Notes under the pieces: generated by a model | What the model was told of the DNA's origin: nothing | Seen by the model: only the letters and a program-made list of their open reading frames with translations | Database searches by the model: none | Made by a program: the position numbers and the translations under genes | Part shown: in pieces, positions 8,524 through 16,496 of the stretch | Numbering within the stretch: position 1 is the stretch's first letter | How the letters are laid out: each line of letters opens with the position of its first letter | NCBI RefSeq assembly: GCF_900184225.1 | Contig: NZ_FXWZ01000003.1 | Span: forward strand, 1,491,684 to 1,555,683 | Length of the DNA: 64,000 nt | Direction: 5' to 3' | Origin: Brevibacterium ihuae | GTDB taxonomy: Bacteria; Actinomycetota; Actinomycetes; Actinomycetales; Brevibacteriaceae

Positions 8524-9051
8524 TCATCCCGTCCCGAGCACGGTGCGGAGCGCGGCCTCGATCTCCGCAGCGGCGCGCTCGGCCTCGTCGCGCCCGAGGC
8601 GGTAGGGGTCGGCGATGTCGTCGAGGTGCCCGGCGGAGGGTGCGGCGACGTCGGCGGACGGCGGATCCCACGCCCGCACCCGGCCGGTCTCGACGAGCCG
8701 GGCGTAGGGCCGGAGCACCACGGTGCGCCCGGCGGCCTCGGGCCACGTCGTGACGACGTGGTCGCGGTGGGACCGGGTGAGGCACACGATGAGATCGGCG
8801 TCGTCGATCCCCGCCGCATCGAGCTGCGTGCTCGAGAAGTCGTCGGTCCGGGCGCCGAGCCGGTTCAGGCACGCGGCCATCGGCGGGTCGATGCCGAGGT
8901 CGGCGAGCAGGTGGGTGCCGGTGCTCGTGTAGCGGGTGCCCGGGTCGAGGTGGGCGGCGAGGCGCTCGGCGAAGGGGGAGCGGCACGTGTTGCCCGTGCA
9001 CACGAACATCACCGTCGTCGGCGGCCCGGCCGCTCCGTCCTGCTCCGCCAT
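8524..9051 (-). CDS. Low-molecular-weight protein-tyrosine phosphatase
   Basis: 175 residues from the ATG at 9051. The active-site P-loop is near the N-terminus, [10 protein letters not shown], with Cys18 and Arg24 in the C-X5-R arrangement. The general-acid Asp lies in the late DPYRLG loop. Such enzymes act in the cytoplasm or are exported and dephosphorylate Tyr residues; some family members act as arsenate reductases. The TGNTCRS loop and DPY motif favour the phosphatase group. It sits inside the purine operon between purC (26 nt upstream) and purS (89 nt downstream), so it is probably co-transcribed with pur genes. I can see no direct link to purine metabolism. Confidence 0.9.
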   Translation of the reverse strand: MAEQDGAAGPPTTVMFVCTGNTCRSPFAERLAAHLDPGTRYTSTGTHLLADLGIDPPMAACLNRLGARTDDFSSTQLDAAGIDDADLIVCLTRSHRDHVVTTWPEAAGRTVVLRPYARLVETGRVRAWDPPSADVAAPSAGHLDDIADPYRLGRDEAERAAAEIEAALRTVLGTG

Positions 9052-9077
9052 CGGTTCGATTCCCGTCGCGGCGCCGC

Positions 9078-9980
9078 TCAGAGCGGGAAGGTCTCGCCGG
9101 TGATGCGCTCGAAGGCCTCGACGTAGCGGGCGCGCGTCCGCTCGATGATCTCGGCGGGCAGCTCCGGCGGCTCCTCCGCGGAGTCCATGTCCCAGCCGGA
9201 GGCCTCGGAGGTCAGCCAGTCGCGGACGAACTGCTTGTCGAAGCTCGGCTGGGAGCGGCCGGGGGCGTACGCCGCGGCGTCCCAGAACCGGGACGAGTCC
9301 GGGGTGAGGACTTCGTCGGCGAGGAGGATCGTGCCGGTCCGGTCGCGCCCGAACTCGAACTTCGTGTCGGCGAGGATGATGCCGCGCTCGCGGGCGATCT
9401 CCTCGGCCCGTGTGTAGATCCGGAGCGTGACGTCGCGGAGCTCCTCCGCGTCGTCGGCGCCGACGATCTCCGCGGCCCGCTCGAAGCTGATGTTCTCGTC
9501 GTGATCGCCGATCTGCGCCTTCGTCGCCGGGGTGAAGATCGCCGGCTCGAGCTTGTCGGACTCCCCGAGCCCGGCAGGCAGCTTCACGCCGCACACCGCG
9601 CCGGTGCGCCGGTAGTCGGCGAGCCCGGAGCCGGTGAGGTAGCCGCGGGCCACGCATTCGATGGGGAACATGTCGAGCGGGCGGCACACCATGCCGCGGC
9701 CGGCCACCGCCGCCGGCACCTCGGTCGAGGTCACGTGGTTGCCGATGACGTCGGAGAGCTGGTCGAACCACCACAGGGTGAGACCGGTGAGGACGACGCC
9801 CTTGTCGGGGATCTCCGAGCGGAGCACGTGGTCGTAGGCGGAGATCCGGTCGGAGGCGACCATGAGGACGCGGTCGGCGCCCTCGAGGGTGCCGACCTCG
9901 GACGGCACGTAGAGGTCGCGCACCTTCCCGGAGTACACGTGGGTCCAGCCGGGGAGGTCGTACTGCGGGGTGTCGATCAT
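9078..9980 (-). CDS. purC: Phosphoribosylaminoimidazole-succinocarboxamide synthase
   Basis: Joins CAIR and aspartate with ATP to give SAICAR in purine synthesis; a cytoplasmic enzyme. 300 residues, the usual length for the longer actinobacterial form. Recognisable stretches are YSGKVRDLYVP (nucleotide loop), SDRISAYDHVL, VARGYLTGSGLADYRRTG and ADTKFEFGRD. Start ATG at 9980 with GAAGGAA about 7 nt upstream. It begins 49 nt after the end of purD, so the two are in one transcript. Confidence 0.97.
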   Translation of the reverse strand: MIDTPQYDLPGWTHVYSGKVRDLYVPSEVGTLEGADRVLMVASDRISAYDHVLRSEIPDKGVVLTGLTLWWFDQLSDVIGNHVTSTEVPAAVAGRGMVCRPLDMFPIECVARGYLTGSGLADYRRTGAVCGVKLPAGLGESDKLEPAIFTPATKAQIGDHDENISFERAAEIVGADDAEELRDVTLRIYTRAEEIARERGIILADTKFEFGRDRTGTILLADEVLTPDSSRFWDAAAYAPGRSQPSFDKQFVRDWLTSEASGWDMDSAEEPPELPAEIIERTRARYVEAFERITGETFPL

Positions 9981-10029
9981 GGCTGTTCCTTCGGGTCGGG
10001 GGCGGCCCGGGGATCCGGGCGCCGGGGTG

Positions 10030-11325
10030 TCAGGAGGGGTCCGCGGCGGTGCCGGGGACGGCGACCTCGCCGGCCGCGGCGGCGCGCGCGATGTCGGAGC
10101 GGTGCTGCTCGCCCTCCCACGAGATGAGGCCGACGGCCTCGTAGGCCCGCTCGCGGGCGGCGGCGAGATCCGCTCCGGTGGCGACGACGGAGAGCACCCG
10201 CCCGCCGGCGGTGACGATCTCGCCCTCGACCGAGGTCGCGGCGCCGGCGTGGAGGACCATGACGCCCGGCAGGGCGGCGGCCTCCTCGAGCCCGGCGATC
10301 GGGTCGCCGGTGCGGGGCGCCTCGGGATAGCCCTCCGCGGCCATCACCACGGTGACTGCGGCGTCCGGGGACCAGGCGAGCGGACCGAACTCGGCGAGTC
10401 GGCCCTCGGCGGCGGCGAGGAGGGTCTGGGCCAGTGGGGATTCGAGGCGGGCGAGCACGGACTGGGTCTCCGGGTCGCCGAACCGGACGTTGAACTCGAT
10501 GACCTGGAGACCCTGCGGGGTGAGGGCGAGGCCGCAGTACAGCAGGCCGATGAAGGGCGCACCGCGGCGGGCCATCTCGTCGACGACGGGCTGGGCGACC
10601 CGGGCGACGATCTCGTCGACCATGCCCGGCGGGGCCCAGGGGAGCGGCGAGTACGCGCCCATCCCCCCGGTGTTCGGACCCGCGTCGCCGTCGTGGATGC
10701 GCTTGAAGTCCTGGGCGGGCTCGAGCGGGACCGCGGTGGTGCCGTCGCACAGCACGAACAGGGACACCTCGGGACCGGACAGGTGGTCCTCGACGACGAC
10801 CCGGTCGGATACGCTCAGGCAGGATTCGGCATGGGCGAGGGCCGCGGCGCGGTCCTCGGTGACGACGACGCCCTTGCCGGCGGCGAGACCGTCGGCCTTG
10901 ACGACGTGCGGGGCGCCGAACCGGTCGAGCGCGGCGGCCGCCTCCGCCGCGGTGGTGGCGGCGACCGCTGCGGCGGTGGGCACACCGGCGGCGTCCATGA
11001 CGTCCTTCGCATAGGCTTTCGAGCCCTCGAGGGCGGCGGCCTCCTGGCCGGGGCCGAACACCGCGAACGACGCTGCGCGCAGCGCGTCGGCGACCCCGGC
11101 GACGAGCGGCGCCTCCGGCCCGACGACGACGAGGTCGACGTCGAGCTCCTCGGCGAGCGCGACCGCCGCGCGGGGATCCGTGGCGTCGAGCGGCCGGGTC
11201 TCGCACAGCATCCCGATCCCGGGATTCCCCGGCGCGGCGATGACCGCATCGACCTGCGGATCGCGGGAGAGCGCGGCGGCCAGGGCATGTTCGCGGGCTC
11301 CGGGCCCGATGACGAGAACCTTCAC
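10030..11325 (-). CDS. purD: Phosphoribosylamine-glycine ligase
   Basis: ATP-grasp enzyme that joins phosphoribosylamine and glycine to form GAR. 431 residues. The N-terminal Rossmann-like domain starts MKVLVIGPGAREHALAAAL from a GTG at 11325. The ATP-grasp core has VVKADGLAAGKGVVV, PNTGGMGAYSP and VIEFNVRFGDPETQ, all expected in GARS. A TAGGCT box lies exactly 6 nt in front of the GTG, so the operon mRNA is probably leaderless. It is the first gene of the leftward pur operon and is divergent from the asparaginase gene, with 53 nt between them. Confidence 0.97.
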   Translation of the reverse strand: MKVLVIGPGAREHALAAALSRDPQVDAVIAAPGNPGIGMLCETRPLDATDPRAAVALAEELDVDLVVVGPEAPLVAGVADALRAASFAVFGPGQEAAALEGSKAYAKDVMDAAGVPTAAAVAATTAAEAAAALDRFGAPHVVKADGLAAGKGVVVTEDRAAALAHAESCLSVSDRVVVEDHLSGPEVSLFVLCDGTTAVPLEPAQDFKRIHDGDAGPNTGGMGAYSPLPWAPPGMVDEIVARVAQPVVDEMARRGAPFIGLLYCGLALTPQGLQVIEFNVRFGDPETQSVLARLESPLAQTLLAAAEGRLAEFGPLAWSPDAAVTVVMAAEGYPEAPRTGDPIAGLEEAAALPGVMVLHAGAATSVEGEIVTAGGRVLSVVATGADLAAARERAYEAVGLISWEGEQHRSDIARAAAAGEVAVPGTAADPS

Positions 11326-11331
11326 GCTCCC

Positions 11332-11337
11332 AGCCTA
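11332..11337 (-). promoter_or_regulatory. -10 box (TAGGCT) of the purD operon, leaderless
   Basis: TAGGCT on the minus strand, then GGGAGC, then the purD GTG at 11325. This is the spacing of leaderless actinobacterial promoters. It lies back to back with the asparaginase promoter. Confidence 0.6.
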
Positions 11338-11366
11338 ATACGGCGGCCGCCGCCCGGGTGCCCCGA

Positions 11367-11372
11367 TAGTGT
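11367..11372 (+). promoter_or_regulatory. -10 box (TAGTGT) of the asparaginase gene, leaderless
   Basis: TAGTGT followed by GGACCC and the ATG at 11379. Transcription would begin at the A of the start codon. Confidence 0.6.
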
Positions 11373-11378
11373 GGACCC

Positions 11379-12413
11379 ATGAGTCCACAGACGCTGCAGA
11401 CCTTCACCGCCGACGCCGCCGTCGAACTCGCCGTCATCGAGCGCTCCGGCTTCGTCGAGTCCCGACACCTCGGATCGGCCGTCCTCGTCGACCCCGACGG
11501 CGCCGTGCTCATCGAGCTCGGGGACGCCTCGGCGCCGGTGCTCACCCGCTCCGCGCTCAAGCCGCTCCAGGCGCTCGCGTGCCTCGAGATGGGGGTGCCG
11601 CTGGCCGACGAATCCCTCGTGCTCGCCACCGCCTCCCACCGGGCGTCGGAGGAGCACGTCGAGGTCGTCTCCCGGATGCTCGAGTCCGTGGGGCTGGGAC
11701 CGGCGGACCTGCAGTGCCCGTCCGTCGCTCCGGCCGACCGCGGCAACCGGATGCGCACCCGGATGGAGGGCACGATGATGTCCCCGCTCCACTTCAACTG
11801 CTCGGGCAAGCACGCGACATTCCTCATGGCGCAGGAGCTCGGCGGCCACGACACCGCGGCTTATCTCGACCCGGACTCCGCGGTGCAGCGGCAGGTCTCC
11901 CGGACGGTCGAGGAGTTCTGCGGAGCGCCCTCGGACTTCGTCGGGATCGACGGCTGCGGGGCGCCGGTCCACGCGATGTCGCTCACCCGGCTCGCACGGG
12001 GGATCGGCCGGCTCGCCGCGGGCTCGACCGAAGCGGCCCGCACCCTGCGCGACGCGATCCTCGCCCATCCGTGGGCGATCGAGGGCCGCGGCAGGCCGAA
12101 CACCGTCGTCATCGAGAAGCTCGGCATCCTCGCGAAGTTCGGTGCCGAGGGTGTCATGGTCATGGCCACTCCCGGCGGCCCGGCCGTCGCCGTCAAGTGT
12201 CTCGACGGGTCGAGCCGACCCACCACCCTCGTCGCGCTCGAGCTCCTCGCGGCGGCCGGAGCGCTGCCCGCCGAGCAGGTCGTCCCGGTGCTCGCCGAGC
12301 TCGACGAGCGGGTGACCGGCGGCGTGGCCGGCGACGGGACCCCGGCCGTCGTCGGCGCGATGCGCTCCTCGGCCGCGCTCGTGGCCGCAGGCGAGCAGCT
12401 GGGCCGCGCATGA
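11379..12413 (+). CDS. Asparaginase (AnsA/YwqK-unrelated, asparaginase II family)
   Basis: 344 residues of the family found in Rhizobium etli AnsA and many actinobacteria, which hydrolyses asparagine to aspartate and ammonia. Family blocks visible are TRSALKPLQALACLE, ATASHRASEEHVEV, FNCSGKHATFL, DGCGAPVHAMSL and GRGRPNTVVIEKLGILAKFG. It has no signal peptide, so it is cytoplasmic. The start is set by the leaderless promoter box 6 nt upstream. Its stop overlaps the next gene's start (ATGA), so the two are coupled. The ammonia and aspartate could feed the adjacent purine pathway, which is an inference from position only. Confidence 0.85.
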   Translation: MSPQTLQTFTADAAVELAVIERSGFVESRHLGSAVLVDPDGAVLIELGDASAPVLTRSALKPLQALACLEMGVPLADESLVLATASHRASEEHVEVVSRMLESVGLGPADLQCPSVAPADRGNRMRTRMEGTMMSPLHFNCSGKHATFLMAQELGGHDTAAYLDPDSAVQRQVSRTVEEFCGAPSDFVGIDGCGAPVHAMSLTRLARGIGRLAAGSTEAARTLRDAILAHPWAIEGRGRPNTVVIEKLGILAKFGAEGVMVMATPGGPAVAVKCLDGSSRPTTLVALELLAAAGALPAEQVVPVLAELDERVTGGVAGDGTPAVVGAMRSSAALVAAGEQLGRA

Positions 12414-12808
12414 GCATCCGGCGCCGCATCGATCCGACCGCCGGGCACGAGGCGCTCGTCGCCTGGGTCCAGGCCCGGCGCACCGGGGCCGCTCCGGCCC
12501 CGCGCGCCACCGTGGCCACCGCGGTGCGCTTCACCCTCGAGGAGCTCGCGACGCGCAATGAGGGCAATTCCGTCGAGGTGCGGATCCCGCCGTTCGGCGT
12601 CACGCAGTGCATCGCGGGTCCGCGGCACACCCGCGGCACCCCGCCGAACGTCGTCGAGACCGACCCGGAGACGTGGCTCGCAGTGGCGGTGGGGGAGACC
12701 CCGTTCGCCGAGGCGCTCTCCGCCGGCCGGATCGCCGCCTCGGGCACGCGCGCCGATCTCGGACAGGCGACCCCGCTGTTCGACTCCGCGGAGCTGTTCG
12801 AGGCCTGA
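12410..12808 (+). CDS. Sterol-carrier-family (SCP2-like) small protein
   Basis: 132 residues starting MSIRRRIDPTAGHEALVAWV, with the ATG overlapping the asparaginase stop by 4 nt. The pattern PFGVTQCIAGPRHTRGTPPN ... ETDPETWLAVAVG ... EALSAGRIAASGTRADL is typical of the short actinobacterial SCP2-like proteins found near pur genes. SCP2 folds bind lipids in a hydrophobic tunnel; the ligand here is unknown. It is cytoplasmic and has no membrane segment. Translation should depend on the upstream gene. Confidence 0.75.
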   Translation: MSIRRRIDPTAGHEALVAWVQARRTGAAPAPRATVATAVRFTLEELATRNEGNSVEVRIPPFGVTQCIAGPRHTRGTPPNVVETDPETWLAVAVGETPFAEALSAGRIAASGTRADLGQATPLFDSAELFEA

Positions 12809-12827
12809 GGAGTCGGGTCCGGTCCGG

Positions 12828-12899
12828 CGGCACCGCCCTTCCCGCCCTGCGGCCCCGGCCGAGCGGCACCGCCCGCCCCGCCCTGCGGCTCCAGCCCGG
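12828..12899. repeat. Two tandem 36-bp imperfect repeats
   Basis: Units 12828-12863 and 12864-12899 both begin CGGCACCGCCC and contain CCGCCCTGCGGC. They lie in the gap between the SCP2-like gene and the aldehyde dehydrogenase gene, with no coding signal. Confidence 0.7.
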
Positions 12900-12957
12900 C
12901 GTCCGCGATGCGGCGGGTCGTTGCCCCGCGAGCACGTGCGCGAGGACAATGGGCTCC

Positions 12958-14400
12958 ATGACTGCGCAGACCGCCCCGACGTCCTTGTTCATCGACGGCC
13001 GCCACGTGCCGGCCCCGGACACCTACGACAACATCGACCCGGCCACCGGCCGGTCCCTCGGAGCGGTCTCCCGCGGCACCGCCGAGGACGTCGACCGGGC
13101 GGTCACGGCGGCGGCCCGGGCGCAGCGTGAATGGCGCACGTCCTCTCCGGAGCAGCGCTCGCGGCTCCTCGTCGAGGTCGCCCGGCTCGTCCGCGAGGAC
13201 CGTGAGACGCTCGCCCGCCTCGAGACCGAGGACACCGGCAAGCCCCTCACCCAGGCGTATGCCGACGCCGACACCTGCGCGCGCTACTTCGAGTTCTACG
13301 GGCATGCGATCGAGTCGTACTCCGGGCAGACGATCCCCTTCGACCCGGGGATGCACGCCTACACCCGCCGCGAGCCGTACGGCGTGACGGGGCACATCGT
13401 CGCGTGGAACTATCCGCTCCAGCTCATCGGGCGCGCGGCGGCGACCTCGCTCGCCACCGGCAACTGCGCGGTGGCCAAGCCCGCCGACGAGACCCCGCGC
13501 ACCACCGTGCGGCTCGCCGAGCTCATCGCCCGGGCGGGACTGCCGCACGGCGCCTTCAACGTCGTCACCGGCCTGGGGTCCGAGGCCGGAGCCGCCCTCG
13601 CCGCCCACGACGGGGTGGCCCACCTCGGCTTCGTCGGCTCGACCGCGACCGGATCGCTCATCGCCCATGCGGCCGCCGAGCGCGTGGTGCCGACCGTCCT
13701 CGAGCTCGGCGGGAAGTCCGCGAACATCGTGTTCGCCGACGCCGACGTCGACGCGGCGATCCCGAGCCTCGTGCGCTCGATCCTGCAGAACGCCGGGCAG
13801 ACGTGCTCGGCCGGGGCGCGCCTCCTCGTCCACCGCGACGTCCACGCCGAGGTCGTCGACAAGATGGCCGCGGAGTTCGCGCAGGTCACGATCGGCCGCG
13901 GGGTCGACGACCCGATGCTCGGCCCGCTCGTGTCCGCCCGGCAGCAGGAGCGGGTGGCCGGGTTCTTCGAGCGGCTGAGCGGCGGCGAGATCGTCACCGG
14001 GGGCAGTGCGCCCGAGGGGCTCGGCGAGGACCTGGCCGGCGGAGCCTTCTTCTCCCCGACCATCGTCGACGACGTCGACCCGGCCGCGGAGATCGCCCGC
14101 GAGGAGGTGTTCGGCCCCGTCGTCGTCGCGACCGAGTTCACCGACGACGACCAGGCCGTCGCGCTGGCGAACGGCACGGACTACGGCCTCGTGTCGGCGG
14201 TGTGGACGAAGGACGTCGGCCGGGCCCACCGGATGGCCGCGGAGATCGAGGCCGGCCAGGTGTTCGTCAACACCTACGGCGCCGGCGGCGGCGTCGAGCT
14301 GCCCTTCGGCGGGTTCAAGAAGTCCGGCTACGGCCGGGAGAAGTCGATCGAGGCCTTCGACGAATACACCCAGACGAAGACCGTCGTCATCAAGCTCTGA
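12958..14400 (+). CDS. NAD(P)-dependent aldehyde dehydrogenase (betaine-aldehyde type)
   Basis: 480 residues. Oxidises an aldehyde to the acid with NAD(P). Catalytic Cys at about 283 in NAGQTCSAGARLL, general-base Glu at about 249 in VLELGGKSANIVF, cofactor loop GFVGSTATGSLIA and the C-terminal FGGFKKSGYGREKS block are all present. The overall pattern is closest to betaine-aldehyde or gamma-aminobutyraldehyde dehydrogenases; the substrate cannot be fixed. A GACAAT box ends 7 nt before the ATG at 12958, so I prefer this start to the in-frame ATG at 12949, which lies within that box. It stands alone after the SCP2-like gene. Confidence 0.92.
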   Translation: MTAQTAPTSLFIDGRHVPAPDTYDNIDPATGRSLGAVSRGTAEDVDRAVTAAARAQREWRTSSPEQRSRLLVEVARLVREDRETLARLETEDTGKPLTQAYADADTCARYFEFYGHAIESYSGQTIPFDPGMHAYTRREPYGVTGHIVAWNYPLQLIGRAAATSLATGNCAVAKPADETPRTTVRLAELIARAGLPHGAFNVVTGLGSEAGAALAAHDGVAHLGFVGSTATGSLIAHAAAERVVPTVLELGGKSANIVFADADVDAAIPSLVRSILQNAGQTCSAGARLLVHRDVHAEVVDKMAAEFAQVTIGRGVDDPMLGPLVSARQQERVAGFFERLSGGEIVTGGSAPEGLGEDLAGGAFFSPTIVDDVDPAAEIAREEVFGPVVVATEFTDDDQAVALANGTDYGLVSAVWTKDVGRAHRMAAEIEAGQVFVNTYGAGGGVELPFGGFKKSGYGREKSIEAFDEYTQTKTVVIKL

Positions 14401-14450
14401 GGCGGGCCGGGCCCGGCGGGCGGTGTCCGGGACCGCCGCTCCCGGTGAAC

Positions 14451-14456
14451 TAGACT
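14451..14456 (+). promoter_or_regulatory. -10 box (TAGACT) upstream of the small membrane gene and purF
   Basis: TAGACT would place the transcript start near 14463. That excludes the ATG at 14458 and supports translation from the ATG at 14491, preceded by GGGGGAG. Confidence 0.5.
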
Positions 14457-14490
14457 GATGGGCGCACACGACAGCGGCCCGGGGGAGCAC

Positions 14491-15003
14491 ATGAAGGACA
14501 CCATCGACGTCTCGGTGCGGCGGAGTCCGCGGTATTCGGCGTTCATCATCGTCGGCGTCGTCCTCGGCATGACGGTCGGACTCGTCCTCAGCCTGCTGCC
14601 CGTCGACACGAGCGCGCTCTCCACGCAGGTGACGCGGGGGTCCGTCGTCTGGATGCTCATGGTCGTCGTCGGGATCGTCGGCGGCTTCCTCGGGGCGATC
14701 GTCGCCCTCGTCATCGATCGACGCAGTCTCAAGCGCGCCCGCACCTACCAGGTCGGGGCCGAGTACGAGCAGGCGCGCAGCCGCTCCGCGCGACCGGCCC
14801 CGGACGCATCCGCAACCGCCGCCGGTGCGGACCCCGCTCGTGGCGCGGACCCTGCCCCCGCCGGGGATCCCGCCGCCGAGGCGCCCGCCCGGCACCCGGG
14901 AACCGGCCCTGTTGCGGGAGCGGACGAGCGGTCCGACATCGCGGACGCCTCGGATCCGGAGTCCGGGCGCGGACCCGCCGGGCCGCGCACTGTGGAAGAA
15001 TGA
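14491..15003 (+). CDS. Small two-helix membrane protein upstream of purF
   Basis: 170 residues starting MKDTIDVSVRRSPRYSAF. Two transmembrane helices (FIIVGVVLGMTVGLVLSLL and VVWMLMVVVGIVGGFLGAIV) are joined by a short loop. A cytoplasmic, disordered Ala/Pro/Asp-rich tail follows. Proteins of this plan are conserved next to purF in actinobacteria; no function is known. The ATG at 14458 is an alternative, but the -10 box overlaps it too closely. The stop lies 4 nt before the purF GTG, so it is the first gene of the purF-purM operon. Confidence 0.72.
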   Translation: MKDTIDVSVRRSPRYSAFIIVGVVLGMTVGLVLSLLPVDTSALSTQVTRGSVVWMLMVVVGIVGGFLGAIVALVIDRRSLKRARTYQVGAEYEQARSRSARPAPDASATAAGADPARGADPAPAGDPAAEAPARHPGTGPVAGADERSDIADASDPESGRGPAGPRTVEE

Positions 15004-15007
15004 CGGC

Positions 15008-16495
15008 GTGGCACGCGCAGATGGACAGCTGACTCACGAGATCGACCCAGGGGACAAGAAGCCGCAGGACGAATGCGGCGTGTTCGGGGTCTGGGCACCG
15101 GGCGAGGAGGTGTCCAAACTCGTCTACTACGGCCTCTACGCCCTGCAGCACCGGGGCCAGGAATCCGCCGGCATCGCCGCGAGCAACGGCGAGCAGATCA
15201 TCGTCTACCGGGACATGGGGCTCGTGTCCCAGGTGTTCGACGAGAACGACCTCGAGACGCTGCCCGGACACATGGCGGTCGGCCACACCCGGTACTCGAC
15301 CACCGGCTCCTCGACGTGGGAGAACGCGCAGCCGACGCTCGGACCCACCCGCTTCGGCACCGTGGCGCTCGGCCACAACGGCAATCTCACCAACTTCCTC
15401 GAGCTCCAGGAGCTCGCCGACACCCGGCAGGAGGAGCGGCAGGAGACGGTCAAGCAGGCGACGCGCAAGAGCAACCGCACGCGCAGCCACCGCGATTCGT
15501 CGAACGACACCTCGCTCATCACCGAGCTCCTCGCCTCCGGGGAGGGGGAGAACCTCACCGAGGTCGCTCTCGACCTGTTCCCCCGGCTCGAGGGCGCCTT
15601 CAGCCTCGTCTTCATGGACGAGCACACGCTCTACGCCGCCCGCGACCGTCACGGCGTCCGCCCGCTCGCGCTCGGCCGCCTCGAGCGCGGCTGGGTCGTC
15701 GCGAGCGAGACCGCGGCGCTCGACATCGTCGGCGCCTCCTTCGTCCGCGCCGTCGAACCCGGTGAGCTCATCGCGATCGACGAGGACGGACTGCGCTCCT
15801 ACACGTTCGCCGAGCCGGAGCCTGCGCGCTGCGTGTTCGAGTACGTCTACCTCGCACGGCCCGACAGCATCCTCGCCGGCAAGACCGTCCACGCCGCCCG
15901 GACGGAGATGGGCCGCGTGCTCGCCCGCGAGTACCCGGTCGACGCCGACATGGTCATCGCGACCCCGGAATCCGGCACCCCGGCAGCGGTCGGCTACGCC
16001 GAGGAGTCAGGCATCCCGTTCGGCCAGGGCCTGATGAAGAACGCGTACGTGGGACGGACCTTCATCCAGCCCTCGCAGACGATCCGCCAGCTCGGCATCC
16101 GCCTCAAGCTCAACCCGCTGCGCGAGAACATCGAGGGCAAGCGGCTCGTCGTCGTCGACGACTCGATCGTGCGGGGCAACACCCAGCGCGCGCTCGTCCG
16201 CATGCTCCGCGAGGCCGGTGCGCGCGAGATCCACATCCGCATCTCCTCCCCGCCGGTGAAATGGCCGTGCTTCTACGGCATCGACTTCGCCACCCGGGCC
16301 GAGCTCATCGCGAACGGCCTGTCCACGGACGAGATCTGCCAGTCGCTCGGAGCCGATTCGCTCGGCTACATCTCGCTCGACGGGATGATCTTCGCGACCC
16401 AGCAGGAGCGCCGCGAGCTGTGCACCGCGTGCTTCTCCGGCGAGTACCCGATCAGGATCCCGGCGGATGCGACCGCCGTGGAGAGGAGCTGCTGA
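15008..16495 (+). CDS. purF: Amidophosphoribosyltransferase
   Basis: First enzyme of purine synthesis: PRPP plus glutamine to phosphoribosylamine. 495 residues from a GTG at 15008. A 22-residue propeptide precedes Cys23 (ECGVFGVW), the N-terminal nucleophile after cleavage. The glutaminase domain has LYALQHRGQESAGI and VGHTRYSTTG; the PRTase domain has VVVDDSIVRGNTQR. Cys residues in ARCVFEYVY, KWPCFYGID and ELCTACFSG match the iron-sulfur ligands of the Bacillus-type enzyme. The gene follows the small membrane gene by 4 nt and precedes purM by 1 nt. Confidence 0.97.
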   Translation: MARADGQLTHEIDPGDKKPQDECGVFGVWAPGEEVSKLVYYGLYALQHRGQESAGIAASNGEQIIVYRDMGLVSQVFDENDLETLPGHMAVGHTRYSTTGSSTWENAQPTLGPTRFGTVALGHNGNLTNFLELQELADTRQEERQETVKQATRKSNRTRSHRDSSNDTSLITELLASGEGENLTEVALDLFPRLEGAFSLVFMDEHTLYAARDRHGVRPLALGRLERGWVVASETAALDIVGASFVRAVEPGELIAIDEDGLRSYTFAEPEPARCVFEYVYLARPDSILAGKTVHAARTEMGRVLAREYPVDADMVIATPESGTPAAVGYAEESGIPFGQGLMKNAYVGRTFIQPSQTIRQLGIRLKLNPLRENIEGKRLVVVDDSIVRGNTQRALVRMLREAGAREIHIRISSPPVKWPCFYGIDFATRAELIANGLSTDEICQSLGADSLGYISLDGMIFATQQERRELCTACFSGEYPIRIPADATAVERSC

Positions 16496-16496
16496 G

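Noticed and set aside
14458-14460. ATG at 14458 as start of the small membrane gene
   Set aside because: The TAGACT box ends 2 nt before it, so the transcript would start downstream of this codon.
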